Source of the DNA: Agapetus fuscipes
Lineage: Eukaryota; Arthropoda; Insecta; Trichoptera; Glossosomatidae
Assembly: GCA_951799405.1 (NCBI GenBank)
Contig: OX637337.1
Coordinates: 14,072,347-14,136,346, forward strand
Direction of reading: 5' to 3'
Length of the DNA: 64,000 nucleotides
The notes under the pieces are model-generated. The model saw nothing but the letters and a program-made list of their open reading frames with translations. It was not told the origin of the DNA and did no database searches. Positions 54,201 to 60,003 of the stretch are shown here, in pieces. The translations under genes and the position numbers were made by a program. Each line of letters begins with the position of its first letter. The stretch's first letter is position 1.

Positions 54201-54217
54201 GTTTCAAAATGCCATAG
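36092..54217 (+). CDS. ARRDC-B: alpha-arrestin, 7 exons
   Basis: Spliced coding sequence: 36092-36206, 38095-38250, 40492-40703, 44401-44583, 45253-45438, 52165-52492, 54084-54217; 1314 nt, 437 aa. All introns GT-AG, phases 1,1,0,0,0,1 as in ARRDC-A. Residues 1 to about 161 are the arrestin N domain (MGLKACQITLDNPW; Y-Y-P-G-Q-T-I-N-G-Q-V; P-P-T-L-P-S-S-F-E-G; D-L-N-L-N-P-E-Y-R). Residues about 162 to 310 are the C domain (C-C-C-W-C-K-S-G-P-L; Y-C-S-G-Q-T-I-P; L-P-P-S-N-L; I-I-L-G-T-V-P-I-V-G). The tail is Pro/Met-rich (YPMQPADNPYAMQPG) and ends YGFKMP. It has no P-P-x-Y, unlike the paralogue. The Cys cluster at the domain junction is like that of ARRDC2/3/4-type proteins. Probably an adaptor in membrane-protein trafficking, partner unknown. 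Introns hold MITEs, SINEs and other nested elements, but exons are clean. Confidence 0.9.
36518..36625 (-). repeat. SINE-A fragment
   Basis: TCTAATCTAATCTAAGCTGC and TGCATTCCCACAAGCAGACA on minus. Head missing. Confidence 0.65.
36884..37011. repeat. Foldback repeat, 128 bp
   Basis: Arms ACCGTATCTATTTGTAGATAGG and complement with a small bulge. Inner arms AACAGCTGAT and ATCAGCTGTT. No target duplication recognised. Confidence 0.65.
37107..37187 (+). pseudogene. CR1/L2-type LINE fragment
   Basis: Reads ECAFAVAGPLAWNCLP, the near C-terminal A-G-P-x-x-W-N-x-L-P signature of CR1/L2 ORF2, then a stop. Confidence 0.55.
37188..37600. other. Intron sequence without recognised feature
   Basis: Likely continues the LINE 3' part to about 37320, then AT-rich. 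No gene seen. Confidence 0.3.
37700..37812 (-). promoter_or_regulatory. Heat-shock-type promoter in antisense to ARRDC-B
   Basis: 37785-37797 is a perfect three-unit heat-shock element (GAACATTCCAGAA: GAA-nn-TTC-nn-GAA). On minus, a TATA-like TATATAAAG lies at 37746-37738, 39 bp downstream of the element. Below it are a CAGTCAGT initiator-like stretch and an A-rich leader-like sequence down to about 37560. This is the layout of inducible hsp70-type insect promoters. No chaperone reading frame follows, so it may be an orphan or duplicated promoter. Activity is unproven. Confidence 0.5.
38095..38250 (+). CDS. ARRDC-B exon 2
   Basis: 156 nt after CACCAG, donor GTG|GTGAGA. Encodes GISIRFKGAAETSWSES and on to LVGSKS. 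The acceptor tract is weak, but frame and paralogy fix it. Confidence 0.85.
38482..38632. mobile_element. PIF/Harbinger-like MITE, 151 bp (GGCTGG family)
   Basis: Ends GGCTGGTTTTAGTGTCGC and complement, with GTCAGCGC motifs inside. Flanks TAA and TTA. MITE-980 copy 2 is inserted at its right flank. A larger relative is at 47228-49260. Confidence 0.75.
38637..39616. mobile_element. MITE-980 copy 2
   Basis: 980 bp in the opposite orientation to copy 1 internally, TAA on both sides (38634-38636, 39617-39619). Same inner duplications. Almost identical to copies 1 and 3. Confidence 0.88.
39630..40480. other. Intron sequence, SINE-A scrap only
   Basis: A short piece of SINE-A on minus at 39849-39890 (AAGTTGCAAAGATATATT). 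Nothing else recognised. Confidence 0.35.
40492..40703 (+). CDS. ARRDC-B exon 3
   Basis: 212 nt after TTGTTAG, donor AGA|GTGAGT. Clearly GC-rich compared with its flanks. Confidence 0.9.
40745..40834 (+). pseudogene. LINE ORF C-terminal tail
   Basis: 29 codons to TGA reading DEVRRDVPSWRTAADDR then WRFKIAEAKA. The D-E-V-R-x-D, W-R-x-A-x-D-R and W-R pattern is the usual end of many non-LTR retrotransposon polyproteins. Confidence 0.5.
41182..41285 (-). repeat. SINE-A fragment
   Basis: AAGTTGCAAAGATATATTAA and degenerate body, immediately before the 5S-like sequence. Confidence 0.5.
41310..41430 (+). rRNA. 5S rRNA-derived sequence (pseudogene / SINE head)
   Basis: 121 nt, the right length for 5S rRNA. 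GTCAACGACGTTACCATG at the 5' end pairs with CACGTGTCGTTGGCA at the 3' end. The internal promoter is recognisable: GATCACCGAAGTTAAGCAAC, GGGCGCGG, AGTACTTGGATGGG and TTACCGCT. Several substitutions and the fused tRNA-like head argue against a working 5S gene. Confidence 0.75.
41310..41746 (+). repeat. SINE-C with a 5S rRNA-like head joined to a tRNA-like head
   Basis: 41310-41430 is 5S-like, 41438-41507 tRNA-like (A box TAGTCCAGTGG, B box GGATTCAGATCCC). The SINE-C body follows, then an (ATT)n tail. The 44891 copy lacks the 5S part. A 5S-tRNA dimeric head is known from other SINEs such as vertebrate AmnSINE1. Confidence 0.72.
41750..41942 (-). repeat. SINE-A copy with duplicated head
   Basis: The head segment (GTGGTCAG to CTATAARTCAAGGAA) occurs twice in tandem. 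Middle normal. Confidence 0.7.
42537..42786 (-). repeat. SINE-A copy
   Basis: Full length with TCTAATCTAATCTAAG tail, head ACCAACCTATAAGTCAAGG. Inside the mariner-type element. Confidence 0.82.
42872..43555 (-). pseudogene. RTE-like LINE reverse transcriptase, 3' part with frameshift
   Basis: On minus: N-E-F-V-Y-L-G-S-K, D-G-R-M, K-N-Q-N-I-S-K-N-A-R-L-A-V-H, L-L-P-T-L-M-Y-G-S-E-T-W, R-V-R-N-D-F-V, L-L-R-W-F-G-H-M-E-R-M, then G-R-P-R-K-V-W-M-D-Q. This is the post-palm and C-terminal region found in RTE-clade elements. A one-base shift near 43050 separates the last 60 codons. 5' truncated at insertion into the mariner remnant. Fragments of the same family are at 6.8, 9.5 and 24.2 kb. Confidence 0.78.
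43556..43931 (-). pseudogene. Mariner transposase N-terminal remnant, interrupted by MITE-247
   Basis: Right of the MITE: YRVIYEFKFHRGTSAAETVQ then RINDV. Left of it the frame resumes with YGNGVAK, once a single copy of the ACAT duplication is counted. This is the helix-turn-helix start of mariner/SETMAR-type transposases. The DDD domain was lost to the LINE insertion. Confidence 0.7.
43591..43837. mobile_element. MITE-247 copy 3
   Basis: 247 bp, TSD ACAT on both sides. Inverted relative to copies 1 and 2. Interrupts the mariner reading frame. Confidence 0.88.
44401..44583 (+). CDS. ARRDC-B exon 4
   Basis: 183 nt after TTTTTTTAG, donor AAG|GTAATA. Encodes the SFCCCWCKSGPL segment. Confidence 0.9.
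44891..45202 (+). repeat. SINE-C full-length copy
   Basis: tRNA-like head (A box GAGTCTAGTGG, B box GGGTTTGAATCCTG), body GACCGGTCACTAAAGGTCC and AGAGGGCTCTTGAGGTGTG, tail rich in ATT. Lies in intron 4 of ARRDC-B and ends 51 bp before exon 5. Confidence 0.75.
45253..45438 (+). CDS. ARRDC-B exon 5
   Basis: 186 nt after TTTCCAG, ending LDYELK with donor AAA|GTAACC. A MITE-980 copy starts 14 bp after the exon, and the read-through frame there is transposon sequence. Confidence 0.88.
45453..46429. mobile_element. MITE-980 copy 3, next to a splice donor
   Basis: 977 bp, left flank TAA at 45450-45452, right flank TTAA. Begins 14 bp after the last base of ARRDC-B exon 5. Same orientation as copy 1. 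Confidence 0.88.
46430..47180. other. AT-rich intron sequence
   Basis: No gene. A GACGTC-rich inverted pair lies near 46922-47010, and weak RTE-like traces at about 46620-46720. Confidence 0.3.
47181..47224 (-). ncRNA. Hammerhead ribozyme-like motif
   Basis: CTGAAGA, stem II GGCC-TAGA-GGCC (perfect), GAAA, ACCGGT, C. The first base pair of stem I is T-A, and beyond that pairing is weak. Truncated on its left by the neighbouring insertion at 47228. Confidence 0.58.
47559..48770. mobile_element. hAT-like element, 1212 bp
   Basis: Exact 8-bp duplication ATACACCC (47551-47558, 48771-48778) of SINE-A sequence. Ends CAGGCGCGAGCGG and CCGCCACTG fit loosely. The interior contains an exon-like segment (48389-48502) with a consensus splice donor. 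No complete transposase. Confidence 0.82.
48389..48502 (+). pseudogene. Exon-like segment inside the hAT element
   Basis: 38 open codons reading KEKSTFHDAVIDDFMKKERR and ending CAG|GTGAGT, a perfect donor. Frame is lost upstream by a shift. Could be a transposase exon remnant. Family not recognised. Confidence 0.35.
49444..51793. mobile_element. hAT element, 2350 bp
   Basis: Exact 8-bp duplication ATTATAAG (49436-49443, 51794-51801). Left end CAGCAGCGGCTCT, right end complement of CAGTGGCGGCTCT. No transposase frame. A short ATG exon-like piece with donor lies at 50682-50699 in a GC-richer patch. Fills much of ARRDC-B intron 5. Confidence 0.88.
52165..52492 (+). CDS. ARRDC-B exon 6
   Basis: 328 nt after TGTTTCAG. 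Donor CTGG|GTAACT. Last C-domain strand and Pro-rich tail. Confidence 0.88.
52624..52790 (-). repeat. SINE-C copy
   Basis: AATAATAATAAT tail complement, GTGAGCGCTGTTTTTGTGTG, CTGGATGGACCTTTGGTGAC. tRNA head missing. Confidence 0.7.
52805..52860 (-). repeat. Repeat F fragment
   Basis: GGAAAAAGGC and TATTTTGTTATTGGTTGCTA, reverse orientation. Confidence 0.5.
52943..53612. repeat. 42-bp minisatellite, about 16 units, derived from SINE-B
   Basis: Unit: GAAATCTTGATTTGTAGCGA followed by CGACTACACACCGAGGGTGTTA. Two variants (TAGCGACG, TACCGACG) partly alternate. CACCGAGGGTGT-AGAAAT is the SINE-B segment just after the B box, and the last unit runs into a real SINE-B. Since 42 is a multiple of 3, long frames stay open on both strands, but they are not genes. 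Confidence 0.93.
53590..54008 (+). repeat. Two consecutive SINE-B bodies
   Basis: 53590-53800 and 53830-54008 each carry ACCGGCAAGG, AGAAATGAG, GAGCTGGGAAA and GGCCGGCCCCCTTAC. The tRNA heads are replaced by the minisatellite and by a junction. Ends AGAAGTTACACTATATGTG. Confidence 0.8.
54084..54217 (+). CDS. ARRDC-B exon 7
   Basis: 134 nt after TTTTTTCAG, stop TAG at 54215-54217. Encodes AQPIFREGQFAARSI to YGFKMP. Confidence 0.82.
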
Positions 54218-54504
54218 ACTGCAGACTTATATACCTACCTCAGTAAAGCCAACAGCTAACTGGCTGGAAAATTAATCTGAGCTTCCTTCTCATAAATCTA
54301 TGTAGTTTATTGTTTATTCTCATACGAAAATAATTCTTTAAAAATAATCAAACATACATATATTGTTAAAAATATTTTGATGTTTTTGCTTGTAAAAAAA
54401 TATTAGATACAACTGCATTTTGTCAAAGATTACAAATGTGCACAGCAAATGTGAAAAGAGAATACCAAAACAGGAAATACATTATCTCTACTCCTATAAA
54501 AATG

Positions 54505-54675
54505 AGGCCGGAATATTTTTTATTTAGGAACTTATTTCTCGGCGAACAAACGTCAGTCTTGTATGGGACTGCTGTTCTTAGCCAATAAAATATTTGTTTG
54601 CCTTTTCCCTAGCGACCCGGCCGGGTGTTGACACAATATTGTGGCAATTCACGTGCGGACCTCATTTGACTATTT
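54505..54675 (+). repeat. Repeat F copy
   Basis: GTCTTGTATGGGACTGC, AATAAAATATTTGT, GCCTTTTCCCTAGCGACC and ACAATATTGTGGCAATTC. Within the presumed ARRDC-B 3' flank. Its AATAAA could serve as a poly(A) signal. Confidence 0.65.
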
Positions 54676-54689
54676 GAATTTGATACCCA

Positions 54690-54800
54690 AGGTTCACATG
54701 AGGCATGTGCAAGCGCGAACTTGTACGTGTCTGGTTGTGAGAATGCATGTAATGTGAATCTCCAATGTAACATATCCTTGCACCTTAGATTAGATTAGAT
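54690..54800 (+). repeat. SINE-A 3' half
   Basis: From GGTTCACATGAGGCATGTGC to TTAGATTAGATTAGAT. Confidence 0.72.
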
Positions 54801-54864
54801 AAAATGATTCCAGGTAGGTGTTGCAGTTGTGTTTGAAATTCATACATGAGTGATAATGAAGCCC

Positions 54865-55015
54865 AACCATTTTTGAATTTGGAACTTTTTCTTGACTATG
54901 GGACTGCCGTCCTTATCAACTAACAATAAAATATTTGTATGCCTTTTCCCTATCAACCTGACCAGGTGACAATACAATATTGTCTATGGCGATCCACATA
55001 CGGCTCATTGAAAAT
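54865..55015 (+). repeat. Repeat F copy
   Basis: TTTTTGAATTTGGAAC, CTAACAATAAAATATTTGTA, GCCTTTTCCCTATCAACC. Confidence 0.65.
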
Positions 55016-56085
55016 ATGCACAATAATTGAAACATTGTTTATGTTTGTTTAATTGATAAAAATAGGCAATTTTCCACCTCGATTCTGCCTTTTGTATCTT
55101 TACAATAGATGCCAATGTAAAAAATCTGTATTGCTTTTATATCTATCTAGAAAGAATATAATAGATCTGCGATAAAGAGTTGAATATATAAGAAATGAAA
55201 TTAGTCCTTATCTTTTTTGTAATTGGTGCATGCAGAAGTAACTAGAATGCACAAACAATAAGCTGAAAGAACTAAACCGTTTTTTGAGATAACAAAGAAC
55301 CATGTGCTAATTTTTTGGTTTATTGTAGACTTTATTGGTCAGAGACTGATTTTTTGTAACTGGCAATATTCTATAGTCTTTTTTACTCACTCATTTTTTT
55401 CATCTGAATAGCCATCTCTTTTTTCTTACTTAATTTAAGCACATTTTTTTACTTTATGAATATCTTGTCATATTTTATTATTGTAGGAATGAAAGCTGAA
55501 AGAATGAATACAATGAAAAACAAGACTTCCTTTTTAGGTCTTCAGCCAGCAATAAAGTAAAAAATACAATTTTATCCCATGTTAAAATATGACACAGCAA
55601 AATAATCTGGCAGCTTTTTTATGACGGTGATGCGCCCCTATTTAGTTTTTTTTGCTTCTTAAAATATTTGATGCGAAAAAAAAAAACAAATTTGAAGACA
55701 TTATTTATCACACAGACTATGGTATGTGTGAGAGACACAGGTAGGTATGAGTGTGTAGATTAATATTTGTTCATATCCATTTTAATTATTATTCCAAATG
55801 TGAATGTTGTCTTGAGGTCTAAATTTGGATAATCTGGAATGTGAATTTGAGTCTTATATAAACAAAGGTGGCAATCTTAAGATTTTTTAAACAAATAAGA
55901 TAAAATTCATGGAAACCATTTTCTCATCACGTATGTATTTATAAAAAATCTAGATTTCCACCTTTGGTTCTATAAGACCTTTAGTCATTAGAATCTATTG
56001 TTCCAAGATTAAAAATAAAACTATTTTGTGTTCAGTAACTATCTCATAATGTATCCTGTAAACACACATATGTGCATAATATATC
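55016..56085. other. AT-rich intergenic sequence between ARRDC-B and UTP15
   Basis: No gene. AATAAAGTAAAAAA near 55551 could be a distal poly(A) signal of ARRDC-B. Confidence 0.35.
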
Positions 56086-56093
56086 CTATAACC

Positions 56094-56628
56094 CAGTGTT
56101 CCGCAAAGCGTGTGCCGCGGCACACTGGTGTACCGTGGTCATCAGTTGGTGTGCCGCGGAAAAAAGTCAAGGTTGTGTTAAGATAATACACCTAAAAATA
56201 GCTGAGAGCTATAAGACCAGGCGCTTTGTTGGGCGAGGGGCGGGACGGCCTCCCCTAAAAAGCTAAAATTTTCCAAAGTAGAGGTAGCACATTTTTGGCT
56301 GCATATAAAAAATGAGTATCCACTGCTTTCAAAGCGTGCTGTTGCAATTCTATTACCATTTGCCACAACCTACTTATGCGAATTGGGATTTTCAACTCTC
56401 ACTACTATTAAATTGAAAAAAAGAGAGCGCCTGAGGACGATCAATGAAGAGATGAGAGCAGCCTTATCTAACAGGCTCACATTTCTCACATAACATCTTT
56501 TCATATTAGGTCTGTTGATTTTAGTAATAAATAAATATTGAATAGTCATCGCTTTTTTCTATGGTGTACCTCTAAAAATTTTTGATTTGATAGGTGTACC
56601 TTGAACACAAAAAGTTTGCGGAACACTG
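56094..56628 (+). mobile_element. hAT deletion derivative, 535 bp
   Basis: Exact 8-bp duplication CTATAACC (56086-56093, 56629-56636). Ends CAGTGTTCCGCAAA and TTTGCGGAACACTG are perfect complements over 14 bp. It keeps the transposase C-terminus, so it arose by internal deletion. Confidence 0.93.
56263..56493 (+). pseudogene. hAT transposase dimerisation domain (C-terminal)
   Basis: 76 codons to TAA: V-A-H-F-W-L-H-I-K-N-E-Y-P-L-L, then LLPFATTYLCELGFSTLTTI, then R-E-R-L-R-T-I-N-E-E-M-R-A-A-L. This is the hATC dimerisation motif as in ZBED5/SCAND3-like proteins. Catalytic and BED parts are deleted. The frame is still open, so the insertion is not old. Confidence 0.85.
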
Positions 56629-57149
56629 CTATAACCTATGTTTTTCTACTCCCATTTGGTAATTTACTAATTACAAAACGGCTAATGCAATCACAATGAC
56701 ATACATTTCTACACCCGTTGCGTAATGTTACATTACGCAACTGGTAACTGTGTTGAAATGAAAATGTGCGCATGCGCATTGTCAGAAATGGAACTATTTT
56801 TGAATTTCGAATATCAACTTTGCATGGGGCTATCCTTCTAAGCGACCGGTTACAAACTATTATTTGCCGTTTCCATAGCAACCACGTTCAAACGACAGCC
56901 ATAGTACATCAATACTTTCATCTTATTGATAGCTCCTCCCCACTTCGTTCAATCCTGTTTCAAATGAAAATGAATATATTTTATGTGAAGAGTCAAATAA
57001 AAGTTCATAATAGTGTAACAATTCATCAAATTTATTTATCAAAATACTTCAAATTGTAGCCTTCCTTTTTTCGAAGGAAAGCAGAAGCCTTGATAGGAAA
57101 ATAATGCAAGATGTTTTCACCGCAAAAAATAAACAAACTTAAAAAGTTA

Positions 57150-57388
57150 CTTGGCTAATAGGTCGGTATGAGATTGACCACCTATGCTGTAAAAACTTGG
57201 CTCACTTTGCCAATGACACCCCTGCTTCAGTAGTTGCAGGGCTTATGTTTATTTGAGTTTTGGGTTTGAATGTTTAACCTTATATGCGGCATGTATAAGC
57301 GCGACCTTATATGTGTCTGCTTGTGGGCATAAATTTAAAATGAATCCTAAATGTAATATATCTTTGCAACTTAGATTAGATAATCGAA
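57150..57388 (+). repeat. SINE-A copy (variant shared with 12.63 kb)
   Basis: GGTCGGTATGAGATTGACC head and TTAGATTAGATAA tail. Confidence 0.7.
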
Positions 57389-57515
57389 GGGAATGATAAA
57401 TTACATGGTTTGACAAAGGTAAGGTTTTAATTACTTCAAATGGACGAGTACATTATAATGACTATTATTTACTATTTTGTTATTTATTTAATGGTTGTAG
57501 AAAAAGTATTGTATG

Positions 57516-57640
57516 CCACTGCACGTAATTATTCTTTGTAACACTCTTGCTGTCTATTGTGCTATGAGGCGCAGCCTCATGGCACAAACTAGCACTCGTG
57601 TTACAAAGACTATCATTACTTGGCAGTGGCATAAATAACT
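57516..57640. repeat. Long imperfect foldback (second copy)
   Basis: Same arms as at 12993-13122 (TATGCCACTGC, CTTTGTAACAC). Confidence 0.7.
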
Positions 57641-57654
57641 ATTGTTTTACAAGA

Positions 57655-58815
57655 TGCAAGATGATATTTTTCTTAATTTGAATCTAAAAGTGTAACTGAA
57701 ATCCTAAATTTAAAAATGATAAACATGACAATCTGCCATTTTTGATTAGGTATTTTAATTTTCCTGGCATTTTTTATAACCTTGAGCATTATTTGATGTA
57801 AATTTTACTAAATGTGTCGGCTCTAACCATAAGTAAAAATATTTGTAATGTGCCTTGCAGAAGAAAACGGTGCTTTCGGTCTAGAGATATGATTTACATA
57901 TTTTTTATACTATTTTTAAGAAATATATGCATTGTTTGAGTTTGCTAGTTTTTTACGATGTTAACAATATTATTTACGCATGTTTTGAGTTATAATATTA
58001 ACATGAGCTTCATACCAACAATACAAAAATGTGCGGTCTCAATTATATTATACTATGAAACAATTGTTTTATATACATTGCAAATATTTAATTTAATAAA
58101 ATACATTCAAATTGATGTGTCCCAGTTTCTTTTAAAGACATCTAGTGTGCGTGTTTCATCCAACAATTTAACACCTTTACCCCTAGTATCATTGACTAAT
58201 AACATCTGTGGACAAGCAGTTATTTTAACGAAAATAGACATATATATCTGTCTCAACTTACTTATGAAAATGGTCATTAGTTAGAAAGAGAACAAAGAAC
58301 TTCACAGTTGCATTTTCGTTTGTACAAAAAACTCAACAAGCCCCAAAAAAAAAAACTTGAATGTTGGTACCATTGCAAAAAATGGCTGCCGATTTGACCG
58401 GAAATAGCTAAAGTTGGCAGATAACACGCATTATAAATATTGTGATCGCCAAAATTGATGCCAGTATTTTATATTTTCAAAGTGTATAATCATATTTTAA
58501 TTTTATCACTCAATTCATTATAACCATTGTGATATTTTATGCGTAATATTTGTAATTGTTGCCGCCGTACATTCGGGGTACCACTGAAACGTTTGACACA
58601 TGAGGAGCGCAACACGGAACAAGTATGAACCAATTCAGTACTTTAGTTACCGCTCCCCTATATTATAACTCCATGCCTAGTGTGCTTACATGTCGTGGGG
58701 AGTAACAAATGTAGAGAAGCCAGGCTAGTCACACAAAGCTGCCAATTATTTACTTTAATATTAAAAAATAATTATAAAACACACAAAAGTATTGGTTGTT
58801 CATTTATTACTGACA
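57655..58815. other. AT-rich 3' flank of UTP15
   Basis: No supported gene. A 108-codon frame at 57958 lacks coding character. A GC-richer patch at 58560-58730 is unexplained. Confidence 0.35.
58803..58808 (-). terminator. Possible UTP15 poly(A) signal
   Basis: AATAAA on minus only 8 bases past the stop codon. Unusually close, so a later signal may be used. Confidence 0.25.
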
Positions 58816-60003
58816 TCAAGACACATTAATTACAAACTTCTTATCTGCATTTGAAGATGGTGTGGGATAAGAGGGAAGCTGTAGTGCATCATCATCCTGC
58901 AACTCGTAACTCCCGGCTGACAACAAACTCAGCATTCCCTCAAGCATGGACATGTCTTTGGCCAGTTCCACTTCCTCTCGGAGACGATCCTTGAAGATCA
59001 GAACAAGTCTCATCACTCCAGGAGCCAGTTCCCCCAAATTGTCTTCATAAACATCCAAAAACACTTCCCCCACTTCAATCAGAGTTGCTGTGAATCGAAT
59101 ATCTCCTATATTTTTGATCACAAACTTCAAAATGCCACACAGGCTCTTTTCCTCTCTGCCAGCTATTGCCCCATGCAGGGCTCGTCTCCTTATCAGCTCT
59201 TGAAATAATGTGACAGTAATTTCAGGGGTCTTTGTTGAGACGTACGTTGCCAAAACACAGTCTAACGCTTTTGAATACTGGAATTTCTTTATGAAAATAT
59301 CATGACGGGAAATTTTCTTCACTTCGTGTTGCGGGACGACTTCATCTATGTATTTTGGGACAAAGTTACCTATTTTTTCAGCTTTTGTTTTTGCTTCTTT
59401 AGGTTGCACTTGCTGTTCTTCTCGTCTTCTTATTGATATCAGCCCGTCAACCATACCAACAACTAAAGTTTCATCATTTTGTGGAATAGCCAAACTTAGA
59501 ATAGCATTTGGGTAGTCTAATGTGTGCACAGGTTTGAATGTTGTTAAATCATATATCTTCACATGTCTGTCTAGTGAACCAGAGAGTAAGCGTTTGTTGT
59601 TACTCGCCAGGTGTAAGCAAGTTATGGTTTTATGGTGTTGAGAGAGTGTGGCCAAGACTTTCCCTCCAGTGAATGCATCCCACACTTTGATTTCAGTGCC
59701 ACCACAACTCAAAAATATTCCCCCAGATGGCAAAAAGATGACACTTTCAACAGGGCTGCCGTGGTCGACTGAGAATGTTGATTTTTCTGTACGTAAGTCA
59801 TACATCTTGACAGCTCCATCGTAGCCTCCTGACATAATGATGTCTGGGGATATGGGACTAACACAGCCGGCTCTTACATAATCATTGTGTTCAGCAAATG
59901 TTGCCAGTTTTGTCTCGCCTGCTATGTCCCACATGCAGACAGATTTATCATCAGAAAAACTTGCTAGAGTGGTTTGTTTTTCAGTGAAAAAAGCTCTGTG
60001 GAC
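58816..60003 (-). CDS. UTP15: UTP15 last exon
   Basis: 1188 nt. The open frame continues 31 codons upstream into the intron, but the acceptor at 60004-60006 and the match of VHRAFFTEKQ to the preceding exon fix the boundary. Confidence 0.92.
   Translation of the reverse strand, partial: VHRAFFTEKQTTLASFSDDKSVCMWDIAGETKLATFAEHNDYVRAGCVSPISPDIIMSGGYDGAVKMYDLRTEKSTFSVDHGSPVESVIFLPSGGIFLSCGGTEIKVWDAFTGGKVLATLSQHHKTITCLHLASNNKRLLSGSLDRHVKIYDLTTFKPVHTLDYPNAILSLAIPQNDETLVVGMVDGLISIRRREEQQVQPKEAKTKAEKIGNFVPKYIDEVVPQHEVKKISRHDIFIKKFQYSKALDCVLATYVSTKTPEITVTLFQELIRRRALHGAIAGREEKSLCGILKFVIKNIGDIRFTATLIEVGEVFLDVYEDNLGELAPGVMRLVLIFKDRLREEVELAKDMSMLEGMLSLLSAGSYELQDDDALQLPSYPTPSSNADKKFVINVS

Larger units (their letters stand above)
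56638..57651. repeat. Paralogous block (empty site for MITE-980)
   Basis: Matches 11151-13128 without the MITE. The junction reads CCACGTTCAAACG where the filled copy has CCACGCTTAA-MITE-TAAACG. Starts next to the right duplication of the hAT element. Confidence 0.85.

Noticed and set aside
57958..58284. 108-codon frame on plus
   Set aside because: AT-driven composition, no domain, no splice or paralogue support.
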